Of a stretch of DNA of 64,000 bases, positions 27,101 through 33,939 are shown piece by piece. The notes beneath the pieces are model-generated. The model did not search any database and was not told the origin of the DNA. It saw only the letters and a list, made by a program, of their open reading frames with translations. The stretch is from Sodaliphilus pleomorphus (GTDB taxonomy: Bacteria > Bacteroidota > Bacteroidia > Bacteroidales > Muribaculaceae). The stretch spans positions 1,681,001 to 1,745,000 of the forward strand of contig NZ_CP045696.1 of NCBI RefSeq assembly GCF_009676955.1, read 5' to 3'. Every line of letters starts with the position of its first letter. The stretch's first letter is position 1. The position numbers were made by a program, and so were the translations under genes.

Positions 27101-29227
27101 CTGATTGCCAATGCCCGCGATTGGAACGCCGTGGCACGCTACATGGTCGATTGCAAGACCGACCTCGCCGGCAAGTATCTCAAGGTGATGAACGACATCG
27201 ACTTCACCGACTCCACGCTCGTGTCGATGGGCTACGACAAGGTCAATTACCTGCAGGGCGACCTCGACGGCGCCGGCCACACGATAAGGGGATTCAAGTT
27301 CTCGCCCACAGCCACAGCCCAAGGCGTCATTACCGTGGTGGGCAACAAGGCCGTGGTGCACGACCTCACGATAGAGGGTGCTGTCCAGACCACGCAGACC
27401 TACACAGGCGGCTTCGTCGGCACCGTGCTGGGCAAGATGCAGCGTTGCGTGAACAAGATAGCCGTGACCAGCACGCGCACCGGTGTGGGCGGCTTTGCTG
27501 CCTATGTGGGCGCTACTGCGCAGCTCGAAGACTGCTACAACCGTGCACCCGTGACCGGTGCGTCGGGCACCGTGGGCGGCTTTGCCGCCAGTGTGCTCGA
27601 GGGGGCGTCGCTCGTGCGCTGCGGCAACGAGGGCAAGGTGACCAACCAAGGCACGCAAAGCTACACGGGCGGCTTCACTGCCCTCTCGCTTCCAGCTACC
27701 TATACCAGTGTCTACAACACGGGCGACGTGGTCAACGAGAAGAGTACCTCGTCGACCTATGCAGCCGGCCTCATCGGCAGTGCCTCGTCGGGCAAGAGCC
27801 ATTATGTGCTCAAGGGCTGCTACAACACGGGCAGTGTCACGGCCAAGGGCAACCTTGCCGGCCTTGTGGCCGGCGGCAGCAGCAGCCGCTATGTGATGGT
27901 GATGGACAGCTGCTACAACACGGGTGCCATCACGAGCGCCTCGACGGGCTCTACCTCGAGTGCACCCACTGCAGGCTTGCAGTCCTACTACAGTTCGGGC
28001 TCCAGCTACACGCATTGCTGGAATACGGGTGCCATTACCTCGGAGAAGAACATGTATGTCGCCGGCTTGCTGGGCATGCGCACATCCAATGGCTCATCGG
28101 CCAGCGATGCCGTGACCATCGACAACTGCTACAACACGGGCAGCATTGTGGCTGGCAAGGGCACTGCTGCCGGCATCACCACCACCACCAACGGCTACAC
28201 CGTGATCACCCATTGCTACAATGCCGGCAACATAAGCGGTCTTGATGCCCTGGGCGGTATCGTGAGCCTCATGTCGGGAGGCAACGACACGATTGCCCAT
28301 TGCTGGAACGAGGGCAACATCACAGCCGCCGTGTGCCGCGCTGGCGGCATCCAGGCCTACGGCATGGCAACGGGTGCAATCACCCATTGCTTCAATGTGG
28401 GCGACATAGCCACCACCTCGACCGAGAAGGGCACGTCGGTGGCCAAGTCGGGTTTCTGCATCGGCGGCCTGGCCGGTGCGTCGGGAGCCGTGTTCACCGC
28501 CTGCTACAACGCCGGCAAGGTGACCGGAGCCTCGCAGGTGGGCGGCCTCGTGGGTGTGCCCTACCCCAGCCGCACCGCGTTCTACAACTGCTACAATGCT
28601 GGCGAGCTTGTGGCCGACGCCGATACTTGCGGAGCCATCATAGGTGTGAATCCTGCCAACAGCAGGGTGTGGGACGACGGCAACGTGGCCTCGAGTGTGT
28701 ACTACACCACCGATTACGGCACCTACGGCAACGTGGTGGGCACGGGCCTGTCGATGCGCAACCTGTGCACTGCCGACCTGGGCGGTGACTTCAAGAGCCT
28801 GGGCGACTACATGCTGCCAGTGCTCGTCGAGTGCGGCACGCTGCAGCCGGCAGTGTTCTATGCAGCAGCCGTGTGCGTGCAAGAGGGCGACACCTACTCG
28901 ACTGTGACGGGCAACTTCAACGTGGGAGCCCCGGCTGGCCTGGTGTGGACGCCCTCGGTGACCGACGTCGCTGTCGACGGCAACCGCGCCACCTTTGCCA
29001 GCACCTACAACGGCGAGGTGGTGATGACTGCCACTTGGGGCCCCTACACCAAGCAGGTGAAACTCTCGTGCACCAACGCCACTGGCGTGGCCAGCGTCAC
29101 GGGCAGTAGAGCTGCAACGGTTGTGGGCCGCTACAACCTGCAGGGCCAGCCAGTAGATGCCGGCTGCCAGGGCGTGCAGCTCGTGCGCTACAGCGACGGC
29201 ACCACCCGCAAGGTAATTGTGAAATAA
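24119..29227 (+). CDS. giant GLUG-repeat secreted surface protein
   Basis: A 1702-residue exported protein with a signal peptide ending SLAQD (about residue 21). Three long beta-helical sections each open with a G-x-GT-x(2)-xPY motif: GSGTASNPYQL at about 27, GEGTQASPYLL at about 529 and GAGTQASPYLI at about 985. Each section carries GLUG-type repeats (GGLVG, GGIVG), followed by roughly 25-residue units of the form CYNTGxI. Cysteine recurs at the same place in about seventeen units, so a ladder of stacked cysteines is expected on the helix. The end RYNLQGQPV...LVRYSDGTTRKVIVK is a C-terminal sorting signal like that of the 980-aa protein. Likely role: surface adhesin or glycan-contacting fibre. 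A strong terminator follows. Confidence 0.88.
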   Translation: MRKIAFTVLMMFFSVFASLAQDVSGWSGSGTASNPYQLATRADLELLATRVNAYNVSNGGTEASPMYRAYKGLYFKLTGDIDLLDSVFEPIGNSYNHAFAGTLDGGGYTIKRLNVSRKGYAGLFGNVDTVGVVKNLTLDNATVVSESYFAGIVAGLCKGTLQDVHVAGSRVGCYTAAVGGLGGSLGTVKNCSVENTTVIGLSGFVGAIAGEIEHGSMETTWATGCTVDGGGTQGMPVGGLVGNLFNSTAVGCYFTGTVDGTYAVNGNRSTNLLVGGLFGRATVSMVNRCFAKALVKGLYGQAHVGGLVGEMLGGYLRYSYATGHVDCAASPYVGGLTGYVNLFKSGSTVYQPEVLSCYTAGTINCSTYQYDTSTGMRELFGTVDTAATLTATSVYYDNQMADLGSQQHGVSTATLTSAAGPEGFPAAYWSLAAGSYPRVKGLQDTEAACYSASAIHFYGVNSLGNVARNAGLTALGNTKFELKHGGTCCTLTPDSLVLNGTFGTDTLLMLNGVDTMEYALKIAPVAFEGEGTQASPYLLKTKADMVALSRITTDEQVFFPGTYFKIVNDIDMEHSADFKGICNLPNDVNARFAGVLDGDGHTLHNLALTSYVKWKTEPTSHFGDGTGTPLTGTGGCTLYGGIVGRLETTGVVKNLTVASDATIQFFASSGTFVGDNYGTVENCRNYAEVTGLSNGIGGIVGRNNKGGTVKDCFNAGNVSSGYQNVGGIVGNCAGTVDNCMNTGSVTTRQLSLLNTRSHMYAGGIVGQATGMVMRNCLNTGTVTAVKSNAGGLAGSLGKSSSGDGNNDIYTSMSYGTVYSGDPALVGGLGGSTGTQGKISACWDAQIAPLKASANADLDGALGLLTQQLTSGTALEGYDSSVWDFAAGSYPTLKTFAAEATAAASRQVIVNIDAQQNAMALASDATLAAPQGTTWALAQGTAFSIDGSTLKVPVKPAAVALDTLVATAGAYVKTIALLTPYELALNGAGTQASPYLIANARDWNAVARYMVDCKTDLAGKYLKVMNDIDFTDSTLVSMGYDKVNYLQGDLDGAGHTIRGFKFSPTATAQGVITVVGNKAVVHDLTIEGAVQTTQTYTGGFVGTVLGKMQRCVNKIAVTSTRTGVGGFAAYVGATAQLEDCYNRAPVTGASGTVGGFAASVLEGASLVRCGNEGKVTNQGTQSYTGGFTALSLPATYTSVYNTGDVVNEKSTSSTYAAGLIGSASSGKSHYVLKGCYNTGSVTAKGNLAGLVAGGSSSRYVMVMDSCYNTGAITSASTGSTSSAPTAGLQSYYSSGSSYTHCWNTGAITSEKNMYVAGLLGMRTSNGSSASDAVTIDNCYNTGSIVAGKGTAAGITTTTNGYTVITHCYNAGNISGLDALGGIVSLMSGGNDTIAHCWNEGNITAAVCRAGGIQAYGMATGAITHCFNVGDIATTSTEKGTSVAKSGFCIGGLAGASGAVFTACYNAGKVTGASQVGGLVGVPYPSRTAFYNCYNAGELVADADTCGAIIGVNPANSRVWDDGNVASSVYYTTDYGTYGNVVGTGLSMRNLCTADLGGDFKSLGDYMLPVLVECGTLQPAVFYAAAVCVQEGDTYSTVTGNFNVGAPAGLVWTPSVTDVAVDGNRATFASTYNGEVVMTATWGPYTKQVKLSCTNATGVASVTGSRAATVVGRYNLQGQPVDAGCQGVQLVRYSDGTTRKVIVK

Positions 29228-29271
29228 CAATCGCTGGCTGCTGCCCCAGGCAGCGGCCCGTGTCCCCATCG

Positions 29272-29306
29272 AGCGGGGGCTTGCTTCACGAGAGCAAGTC
29301 CCCGCT
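29272..29306 (+). terminator. intrinsic terminator of the GLUG-repeat gene
   Basis: AGCGGGGGCTTGCT (29272-29285) pairs with AGCAAGTCCCCGCT (29293-29306), a 14-bp stem with one wobble and a 7-nt loop. It is followed by the U-rich TTCTATTGCTTTCT. Confidence 0.8.
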
Positions 29307-29406
29307 TTCTATTGCTTTCTGGCAGCCGGTTGCGCTATGCCTTGCGGCGACAGCAGGGCAGGGGAGATGGCTGTGAATTTATTTTCATCAATTGGTGTTT
29401 TTTATT

Positions 29407-29414
29407 TACCTTTG
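29407..29414 (+). promoter_or_regulatory. -7 element for the glycosyltransferase gene
   Basis: TACCTTTG matches the -7 consensus. A -33 TTTG at the right spacing is not obvious. It lies about 95 nt before the start codon. Confidence 0.45.
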
Positions 29415-29509
29415 CACCGCTTTGGCTATGAAAATGGACTTAGTCCCCCGTCGCAAGACAACAATTGAAACCTGTAGAGTGAAAACAGGCTCACTTTTTT
29501 TGAAAGGAA

Positions 29510-30598
29510 ATGAATATTGGATATGATGCAAGCTGCGTGTTGCACGACCGCACAAGCCGCGGCAACGCCCAGCGCATGATAGTGGAGGCGCTGGCCCACT
29601 GCCACCCGCACCACCGCTACATGCTGTACACTCCCTGCCTGCCGCAGGAGACCCGCCACCTGCGGCTATTGCTCAATGCCCCGTGTGTGCACATCAAGAC
29701 GCCACACGGCCTCACGTTGCTCAAAAACCGCTGGCGCACGGGCAGCGGCATCCTGCACGCCTGCCACCGCCACTATGTGAAGGTGTTTCACGGCATCGAC
29801 GGCGTGTTGCCCCGTGGCATCGAGAAAAGCGGCATGCGCAGCGTGGTCACCGTTGCCGAGCTCGACCAGGACACGGCCCAGGCATGCCGCGTGGCCGACT
29901 GTATCGTGGCCTGCAGCGAGAGCGTGAAGCGCGAGCTCGAGCGCACCTGCGGCGTGGAGCCTGGCAAGGTGAGGGTAGTGCACCCGGGGTGCGAGCCTGC
30001 CTATACGGTCGCAGTCACCAGCAGCGAGATCGAGCGCGTGACGGGCCTCTACGACCTGCCGCCGCGCTATGTGCTGAGCATAGGCGCTCTCGACGAGCGT
30101 CACAACCTGGAGCTCACAGTGAGGGCGCTGGCCCAGGTGCCGAGTGCCGACCTCCACATTGTGATTGTGGGGCACAGCACGCCCTACTACAAGAAAGTGA
30201 AGACGCTGGCGGCCGAGTGCGGCGTGGAAAAGCGCCTCTACCGCCTGCCGCAGGTGCATGCCAGCGACTTGCCAGCCATCTACCACCAGGCCGTGGCCAC
30301 GGTGTGCCCCAGCCGCCACGACGCGCTGGGCATCTCGCTCATCGAGTCGCTGAGCTGCGGCACGCCGGTGATAGGGGCTACGGGGTCGGGCATGGAGGAG
30401 GCTGGCGGCCCGGGCGGCCTCTATGTCGACGCCCACTCGCCGGCCCAGCTGGCCCAGGCCATAGCCGCCATAGCCGGCGACGCCGGCCGCCGCCAGGCCA
30501 TGGCCGTGGCAGGAGCCAAGCACATCGAGCAGTTTGCCATGCAACCCGTGGCCGATGCCATGATGACTATTTATCAAGAGCTGGAAGCGAAGCCGTGA
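29510..30598 (+). CDS. glycosyltransferase, GT4-like (GT-B fold)
   Basis: A 362-residue cytoplasmic or membrane-peripheral sugar transferase acting in surface glycan assembly. The N-terminal Rossmann half includes VFHGIDGVLPRGI (about 97-109), a motif seen in mannosyl-type GT4 enzymes. The C-terminal half has YVLSIGALDERHNLELTVRA (about 184-203) and the donor-binding signature SLIESLSCGTPVIG (about 282-295). In GT4 enzymes the Glu of that signature contacts the nucleotide-sugar ribose. No signal peptide or membrane helix is present. The 3' end overlaps the 3' end of the convergent MATE gene by 32 bp. Donor and acceptor cannot be told from sequence. Confidence 0.9.
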   Translation: MNIGYDASCVLHDRTSRGNAQRMIVEALAHCHPHHRYMLYTPCLPQETRHLRLLLNAPCVHIKTPHGLTLLKNRWRTGSGILHACHRHYVKVFHGIDGVLPRGIEKSGMRSVVTVAELDQDTAQACRVADCIVACSESVKRELERTCGVEPGKVRVVHPGCEPAYTVAVTSSEIERVTGLYDLPPRYVLSIGALDERHNLELTVRALAQVPSADLHIVIVGHSTPYYKKVKTLAAECGVEKRLYRLPQVHASDLPAIYHQAVATVCPSRHDALGISLIESLSCGTPVIGATGSGMEEAGGPGGLYVDAHSPAQLAQAIAAIAGDAGRRQAMAVAGAKHIEQFAMQPVADAMMTIYQELEAKP

Positions 30599-31940
30599 GG
30601 CGCTTGCGCGCCTTGCGCGCCACGACCACATAGGCCCATATCACCATGGTGCCCGTGATCACCCACGAGATGGGGTAGGCCGCCAGCAGGATGCCGAAGT
30701 CGTGGTAGTGTGGACTCACGGCAAACACCCACACCAGGCGCAGGATGCACGTGCCAAACACCGTGAGCAGTGCCGGCTGGGTCGAGTGGCCCATGCCCCT
30801 CATGCAGGCTCCGGCTATCTCATAACTGCTGGCCAGCCACTGCCAGGCCAGCACCCAGTGCATGCGTGTCACGCCATAGGCTATCACAGCCCGGTCGGTC
30901 GAGAAAATGCTCAGGCACGGCCCCGACTGCCAGGTGAAGATGGCCACTCCCAGCCCGCACGAGGCCACGCTGAGCCCCATGCAAATGGCAAACACGCGGT
31001 GGCAGCGGTCGAGCTTGCCGGCAGCATAGTTCTGCCCCACAAAGGTGGTGGCCGCCGCCCCACAGCAGTTGATGAGGAAATAACTGTACATTTCAAAGTT
31101 GAGACAGGCCGCGCTGCCTGCCGAGGCCACCGAGCCGAAGCCGTTGATGGCCGAGAGCAGGCACACGTTGGAGATGCTGAACACCATGCCCTGCAGTCCG
31201 GCCGGAAGCCCGATGCGCATGATGCGCTTGAGCTCGCCCATGTCGATGCCGAGCTCACCCGGGCGCAGCCTGAAGGGCTCCTCCTCGTGTAGCAGGAGGC
31301 GCACCACCAGCAGGGCGCTCACGGCGTTGGCTATCACGGTGGCAATGGCCACGCCGGCCACACTCATGTGCAGCACGATCACAAACACCAGGTTGAGCCC
31401 CGTGTTGATGAAGCCGGCCAGCAGCAAGATGTAGAGCGGCCGCCGCGTGTCGCCCTTGCTGCGCAAGATGGCAGCCCCGAAGTTGTAGACCGTGACGAGC
31501 GGCATGCCGCAAAACAAGATGCGCAGGTAGAGCGTGGCCAGGTCGATCACGTCGGGCGGCGTGTCGACCAGCTCCAGCATGGGGCGGGCCAGGAATTGGC
31601 CCACGATCATCATGAGCAGGCCTCCGGCCGCCGCAACCACCATGGTGGTGCCCGCCGCTCGCTTCACCCCCGCCTTGTTGCCTGCCCCGATGTTGTTGGC
31701 AATCACCACATTGCTTCCTACCGAGAGGCCTATGAGCAACGACACGATCAGGTTGATGATGGGGCCGTTGCTGCCCACGGCCGCCAGTGCCTGGTGGCTG
31801 GAGAACTGTCCCACCACGGCCACGTCGGTCGAGTTGAAGAGTTGCTGCAAGATGCTGCTGGCAGCCAGCGGCATGGCGAAGACGAGAATCTTCTTCAAGA
31901 GCGGGCCGTGCAGCATGTCGATCGTGTTGGATTGTGCCAT
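30567..31940 (-). CDS. MATE-family efflux transporter
   Basis: A 457-residue inner-membrane antiporter with about twelve hydrophobic helices in two halves. It begins MAQSNTIDMLHGPLLKKIL, the usual MATE N-terminus (a short soluble stretch ending in P-L-x-K-K/L-I). Family-typical segments include FNSTDVAVVGQF in helix 1-2 and NVVIANNIGAGNKAGVKRA after helix 2; the second half repeats the pattern with TFVGQNYAAGKLDRCHR. MATE proteins use Na+ or H+ gradients to export cationic drugs, and in Bacteroidetes also other metabolites. The ATG at 31940 gives the family-standard start. A TAATTTTG -7 element is on the minus strand at 31968-31975. Confidence 0.93.
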   Translation of the reverse strand: MAQSNTIDMLHGPLLKKILVFAMPLAASSILQQLFNSTDVAVVGQFSSHQALAAVGSNGPIINLIVSLLIGLSVGSNVVIANNIGAGNKAGVKRAAGTTMVVAAAGGLLMMIVGQFLARPMLELVDTPPDVIDLATLYLRILFCGMPLVTVYNFGAAILRSKGDTRRPLYILLLAGFINTGLNLVFVIVLHMSVAGVAIATVIANAVSALLVVRLLLHEEEPFRLRPGELGIDMGELKRIMRIGLPAGLQGMVFSISNVCLLSAINGFGSVASAGSAACLNFEMYSYFLINCCGAAATTFVGQNYAAGKLDRCHRVFAICMGLSVASCGLGVAIFTWQSGPCLSIFSTDRAVIAYGVTRMHWVLAWQWLASSYEIAGACMRGMGHSTQPALLTVFGTCILRLVWVFAVSPHYHDFGILLAAYPISWVITGTMVIWAYVVVARKARKRLTASLPALDK

Positions 31941-32175
31941 GTGCTTGTGTGAATTTATGCAAGATTGCAAAATTACTGCTTTTTTCTGTATGTAGGGTTG
32001 TGGGTGTCTTGTTTTGCTGCTCTTAACAATCGTTGATGTAGCGCGGCAGGGTAGGGCAGTGTTGCCTCGTGCTGCCTGCAAGGGATTGAAATCGAGTGGC
32101 TGAGATGTGTTTTACAACATGTTTTTATGTTTTTTTTGATGTTTGTAAAAGATTTTTTTGAAAAAGGCCAAAAAA

Positions 32176-32209
32176 TTTTTGCACTGTTAAAATTTTTTTT
32201 ACAAATTTG
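32176..32209 (+). promoter_or_regulatory. native promoter of susC-1, now cut off by an IS element
   Basis: TTTTTG (32176-32181), 20 nt, then CAAATTTG (32202-32209). It aligns closely with the susC-2 promoter at 39291-39322, sharing TTTTGCA-x-TGTTAAAAT and the ATTTGC end, which supports both calls. The IS1380 element begins 100 nt further downstream. Confidence 0.65.
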
Positions 32210-32303
32210 CGAATTGATAAGGTACACTTTAGAGCCACAACGACTCTAAATGAGCACTAAATGGGATATTCTATTGAAGAATAAAAACCTCAAAATAAGT
32301 TTA

Positions 32304-32308
32304 TTCAA
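32304..32308. repeat. left target-site duplication of the IS
   Basis: TTCAA immediately left of the IS end; identical to 33906-33910 on the right. IS1380-family elements usually duplicate 4-5 bp. Confidence 0.8.
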
Positions 32309-32478
32309 CCTAAAATCCGCAACTATCATCCAATACACGATTAAGGGTAGATTTATGAGTCGTTAGTAGCAGCTTTCAGTAAAAAGCAACAGCACAACAT
32401 CAATATGTAGCCACCATCCCCTTACCCCACGATGCGACTTGAGGTAATACGCAGATTCAAACCGGAAAGAAAGGATTC

Positions 32479-33768
32479 TTATCCGAATTCTGTTTTGAAG
32501 GGTTTTGCATAAGCTCGGTTCTCTGTGTAGATATTCAGCACGTATTGCCTTGCAGTCATGATCCACTTGGCAGGTACGGAGATGAATCTGAAGACAAAAG
32601 CCTTTATGCGACTCGTTTTCTTGAGCCCAAAAGCCTTGGTGTCAAGCCTGCTCATGATGGTCTTGTAGAAATTGTGTATCAATGCAGTAAGCAGAAGAAA
32701 GACAGTATTCTCCGCCATGAATGACTTGGGGAGCCTGCTCCAACCGAATCCGTTGTTCATGTCGTCAAAGATACGTTCCTTGCCGCCACGCAGATTGTAG
32801 AATTCAACAATGTCCCTTGTCGATGACTTGTAATCGTTGGTCAGAATACAACGGTAAGTGTATTCGCCTTCCCACAGGTCAAGGTCGCCACTGTTGCGTC
32901 TTTGTCTCTGGATGACAAGACGATAGCACTTGCCTTCCCATTTCTCAACGAGAATGGAATTGAGTTCGAACTGGATGCCGTTAATCTCCTCCGTCTTCCA
33001 TCCTCTCAGAGCAAAGATGTCATTGTAGAGCGAACTGCATCGGTTGGCACGGATGTAGAAATGTTTGCAATGCTTCTCTATCTCACTGACGATTTCCTTC
33101 GAGCAGGAACCGCAGTCTGCCCTGAAGCGATTTACACGGATGTTCTGGGATTCCAGAAGAGCGAAGAATCTCTTATGGGTGTCTGCCTGATGAAAACGCA
33201 CATTCGTGTTACCATCGCTGTTCTCGATATAGACTATCTTGTCACCGATAACATATACGCCAGGCCTGTAGCCGAGGAACTTTTTGTAGGTCGGTTTTGC
33301 ATCATACTTCTCCGTTTCAAGGAACTGATGGTCAAAGTCAACATCGTATTCCTCAATTTCCTTCAACTCGCCTGTAGAAACCAAAGCGTTTATAAGCAAT
33401 GTGTTGAGTTTGTCTGCAGTATTGAAATCATAGGTCTTGCCTTGGTCGGAAGTATAGGAGATGTTTTCCTGTGTCAGTTCCTTGATGGCTCTGAGGATGG
33501 TATCAGAGCTGCATGTACGAAGGGTAGGATGATACGAGAGATGGCGCATCAGTTGTGACGTTACGTCTTCCACGCATGAGCCGCCACAGAAATAAACGCT
33601 CATCAGCGAACGGACTATCTCGCTGAACTGATATCCGAAGATACTGCTGCATCTCTGACCCAGTGTTGAGTCGATAACGGGTGAAAGCATGGAGTCAAAT
33701 TTCTCCATGATTGAAAAAATTCCTCCAAAAGGTGTGAGTTTCTCAGATTTAATTTGTATTTTTGCCAT
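32479..33768 (-). CDS. IS1380-family transposase
   Basis: A 429-residue DDE transposase that cuts and joins the ends of its IS. Family features: a short N-terminal segment (TPFGGIFSIMEKFDS), the DFDHQFLETEKYDAKPTYKKF block (about 146-165) with the first catalytic Asp, RFRADCGS (about 213-220) with the second, and GGKERIFDDMNNGFGWSRLP (about 330-350), whose Glu is a likely third carboxylate. The length agrees with Bacteroides IS1380 members. The frame is uninterrupted. The start ATG at 33768 gives MAKIQIKSEK, as expected. About 140 bp of IS sequence precede it, including a stem-loop. Confidence 0.92.
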   Translation of the reverse strand: MAKIQIKSEKLTPFGGIFSIMEKFDSMLSPVIDSTLGQRCSSIFGYQFSEIVRSLMSVYFCGGSCVEDVTSQLMRHLSYHPTLRTCSSDTILRAIKELTQENISYTSDQGKTYDFNTADKLNTLLINALVSTGELKEIEEYDVDFDHQFLETEKYDAKPTYKKFLGYRPGVYVIGDKIVYIENSDGNTNVRFHQADTHKRFFALLESQNIRVNRFRADCGSCSKEIVSEIEKHCKHFYIRANRCSSLYNDIFALRGWKTEEINGIQFELNSILVEKWEGKCYRLVIQRQRRNSGDLDLWEGEYTYRCILTNDYKSSTRDIVEFYNLRGGKERIFDDMNNGFGWSRLPKSFMAENTVFLLLTALIHNFYKTIMSRLDTKAFGLKKTSRIKAFVFRFISVPAKWIMTARQYVLNIYTENRAYAKPFKTEFG

Positions 33769-33838
33769 GTCATATTAGAGTTTTGCTTGTTTTCTTTTTG
33801 CAACACTAAGATAAGTGAAAATTCTGACATGGCAAAAT

Positions 33839-33863
33839 CCTGGGCAACTTTTTGTTGCTCAGG
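33839..33863. promoter_or_regulatory. stem-loop upstream of the transposase inside the IS
   Basis: CCTGGGCAAC (33839-33848) pairs with GTTGCTCAGG (33854-33863) around TTTTT, 9 of 10 Watson-Crick plus one wobble. It lies between the IS end and the transposase start, where some insertion sequences place stems that block translation of read-through transcripts. That role is inference. Confidence 0.45.
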
Positions 33864-33905
33864 AACTTATAAATAAAGTTAAATTATAGTGTTGCGGAAT
33901 TAAGG

Positions 33906-33910
33906 TTCAA
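33906..33910. repeat. right target-site duplication of the IS
   Basis: TTCAA immediately right of the IS end, matching 32304-32308. Confidence 0.8.
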
Positions 33911-33939
33911 TTAAAAACTAACAAAAAACTCATGTGTGT

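Larger units (their letters stand above)
31941..32308. other. divergent region: MATE leader and original susC-1 promoter
   Basis: Very AT-rich. It holds a minus-strand -7 element for the MATE gene (31968-31975), the plus-strand susC-1 promoter (32176-32209) and about 100 nt of the original susC-1 leader up to the insertion point at 32308. No coding frame is supportable. Confidence 0.6.
32309..33905 (-). mobile_element. complete IS1380-family insertion sequence
   Basis: A 1597-bp element bounded by imperfect terminal inverted repeats: CCTAAAATCCGCAAC at the left and, read on the minus strand, CCTTAATTCCGCAAC at the right (13 of 15 identical). TTCAA is duplicated on both flanks. It carries one full-length transposase on the minus strand. 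Base composition is clearly more AT-rich than the neighbouring genes, consistent with recent arrival. It lies between the promoter and the start of susC-1, in the opposite orientation to that gene. Intact ends, an intact transposase and perfect target duplications suggest it may still be mobile. Confidence 0.9.

Noticed and set aside
24119..29227. CRISPR-like or tandem DNA repeat array within the GLUG gene
   Set aside because: The repeats are at protein level with variable DNA, no uniform spacers and an uninterrupted reading frame.
29428..29526. A ~32-codon frame before the glycosyltransferase (leader peptide?)
   Set aside because: Composition is not peptide-leader-like (no run of one amino acid, only a weak stem before the T-run), so attenuation is not supported.
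33780..33905. An outward-facing promoter at the right end of the IS that could drive susC-1
   Set aside because: TAGTGTTG near the end resembles a -7 element but no TTTG lies at the right spacing; the claim needs transcript mapping.
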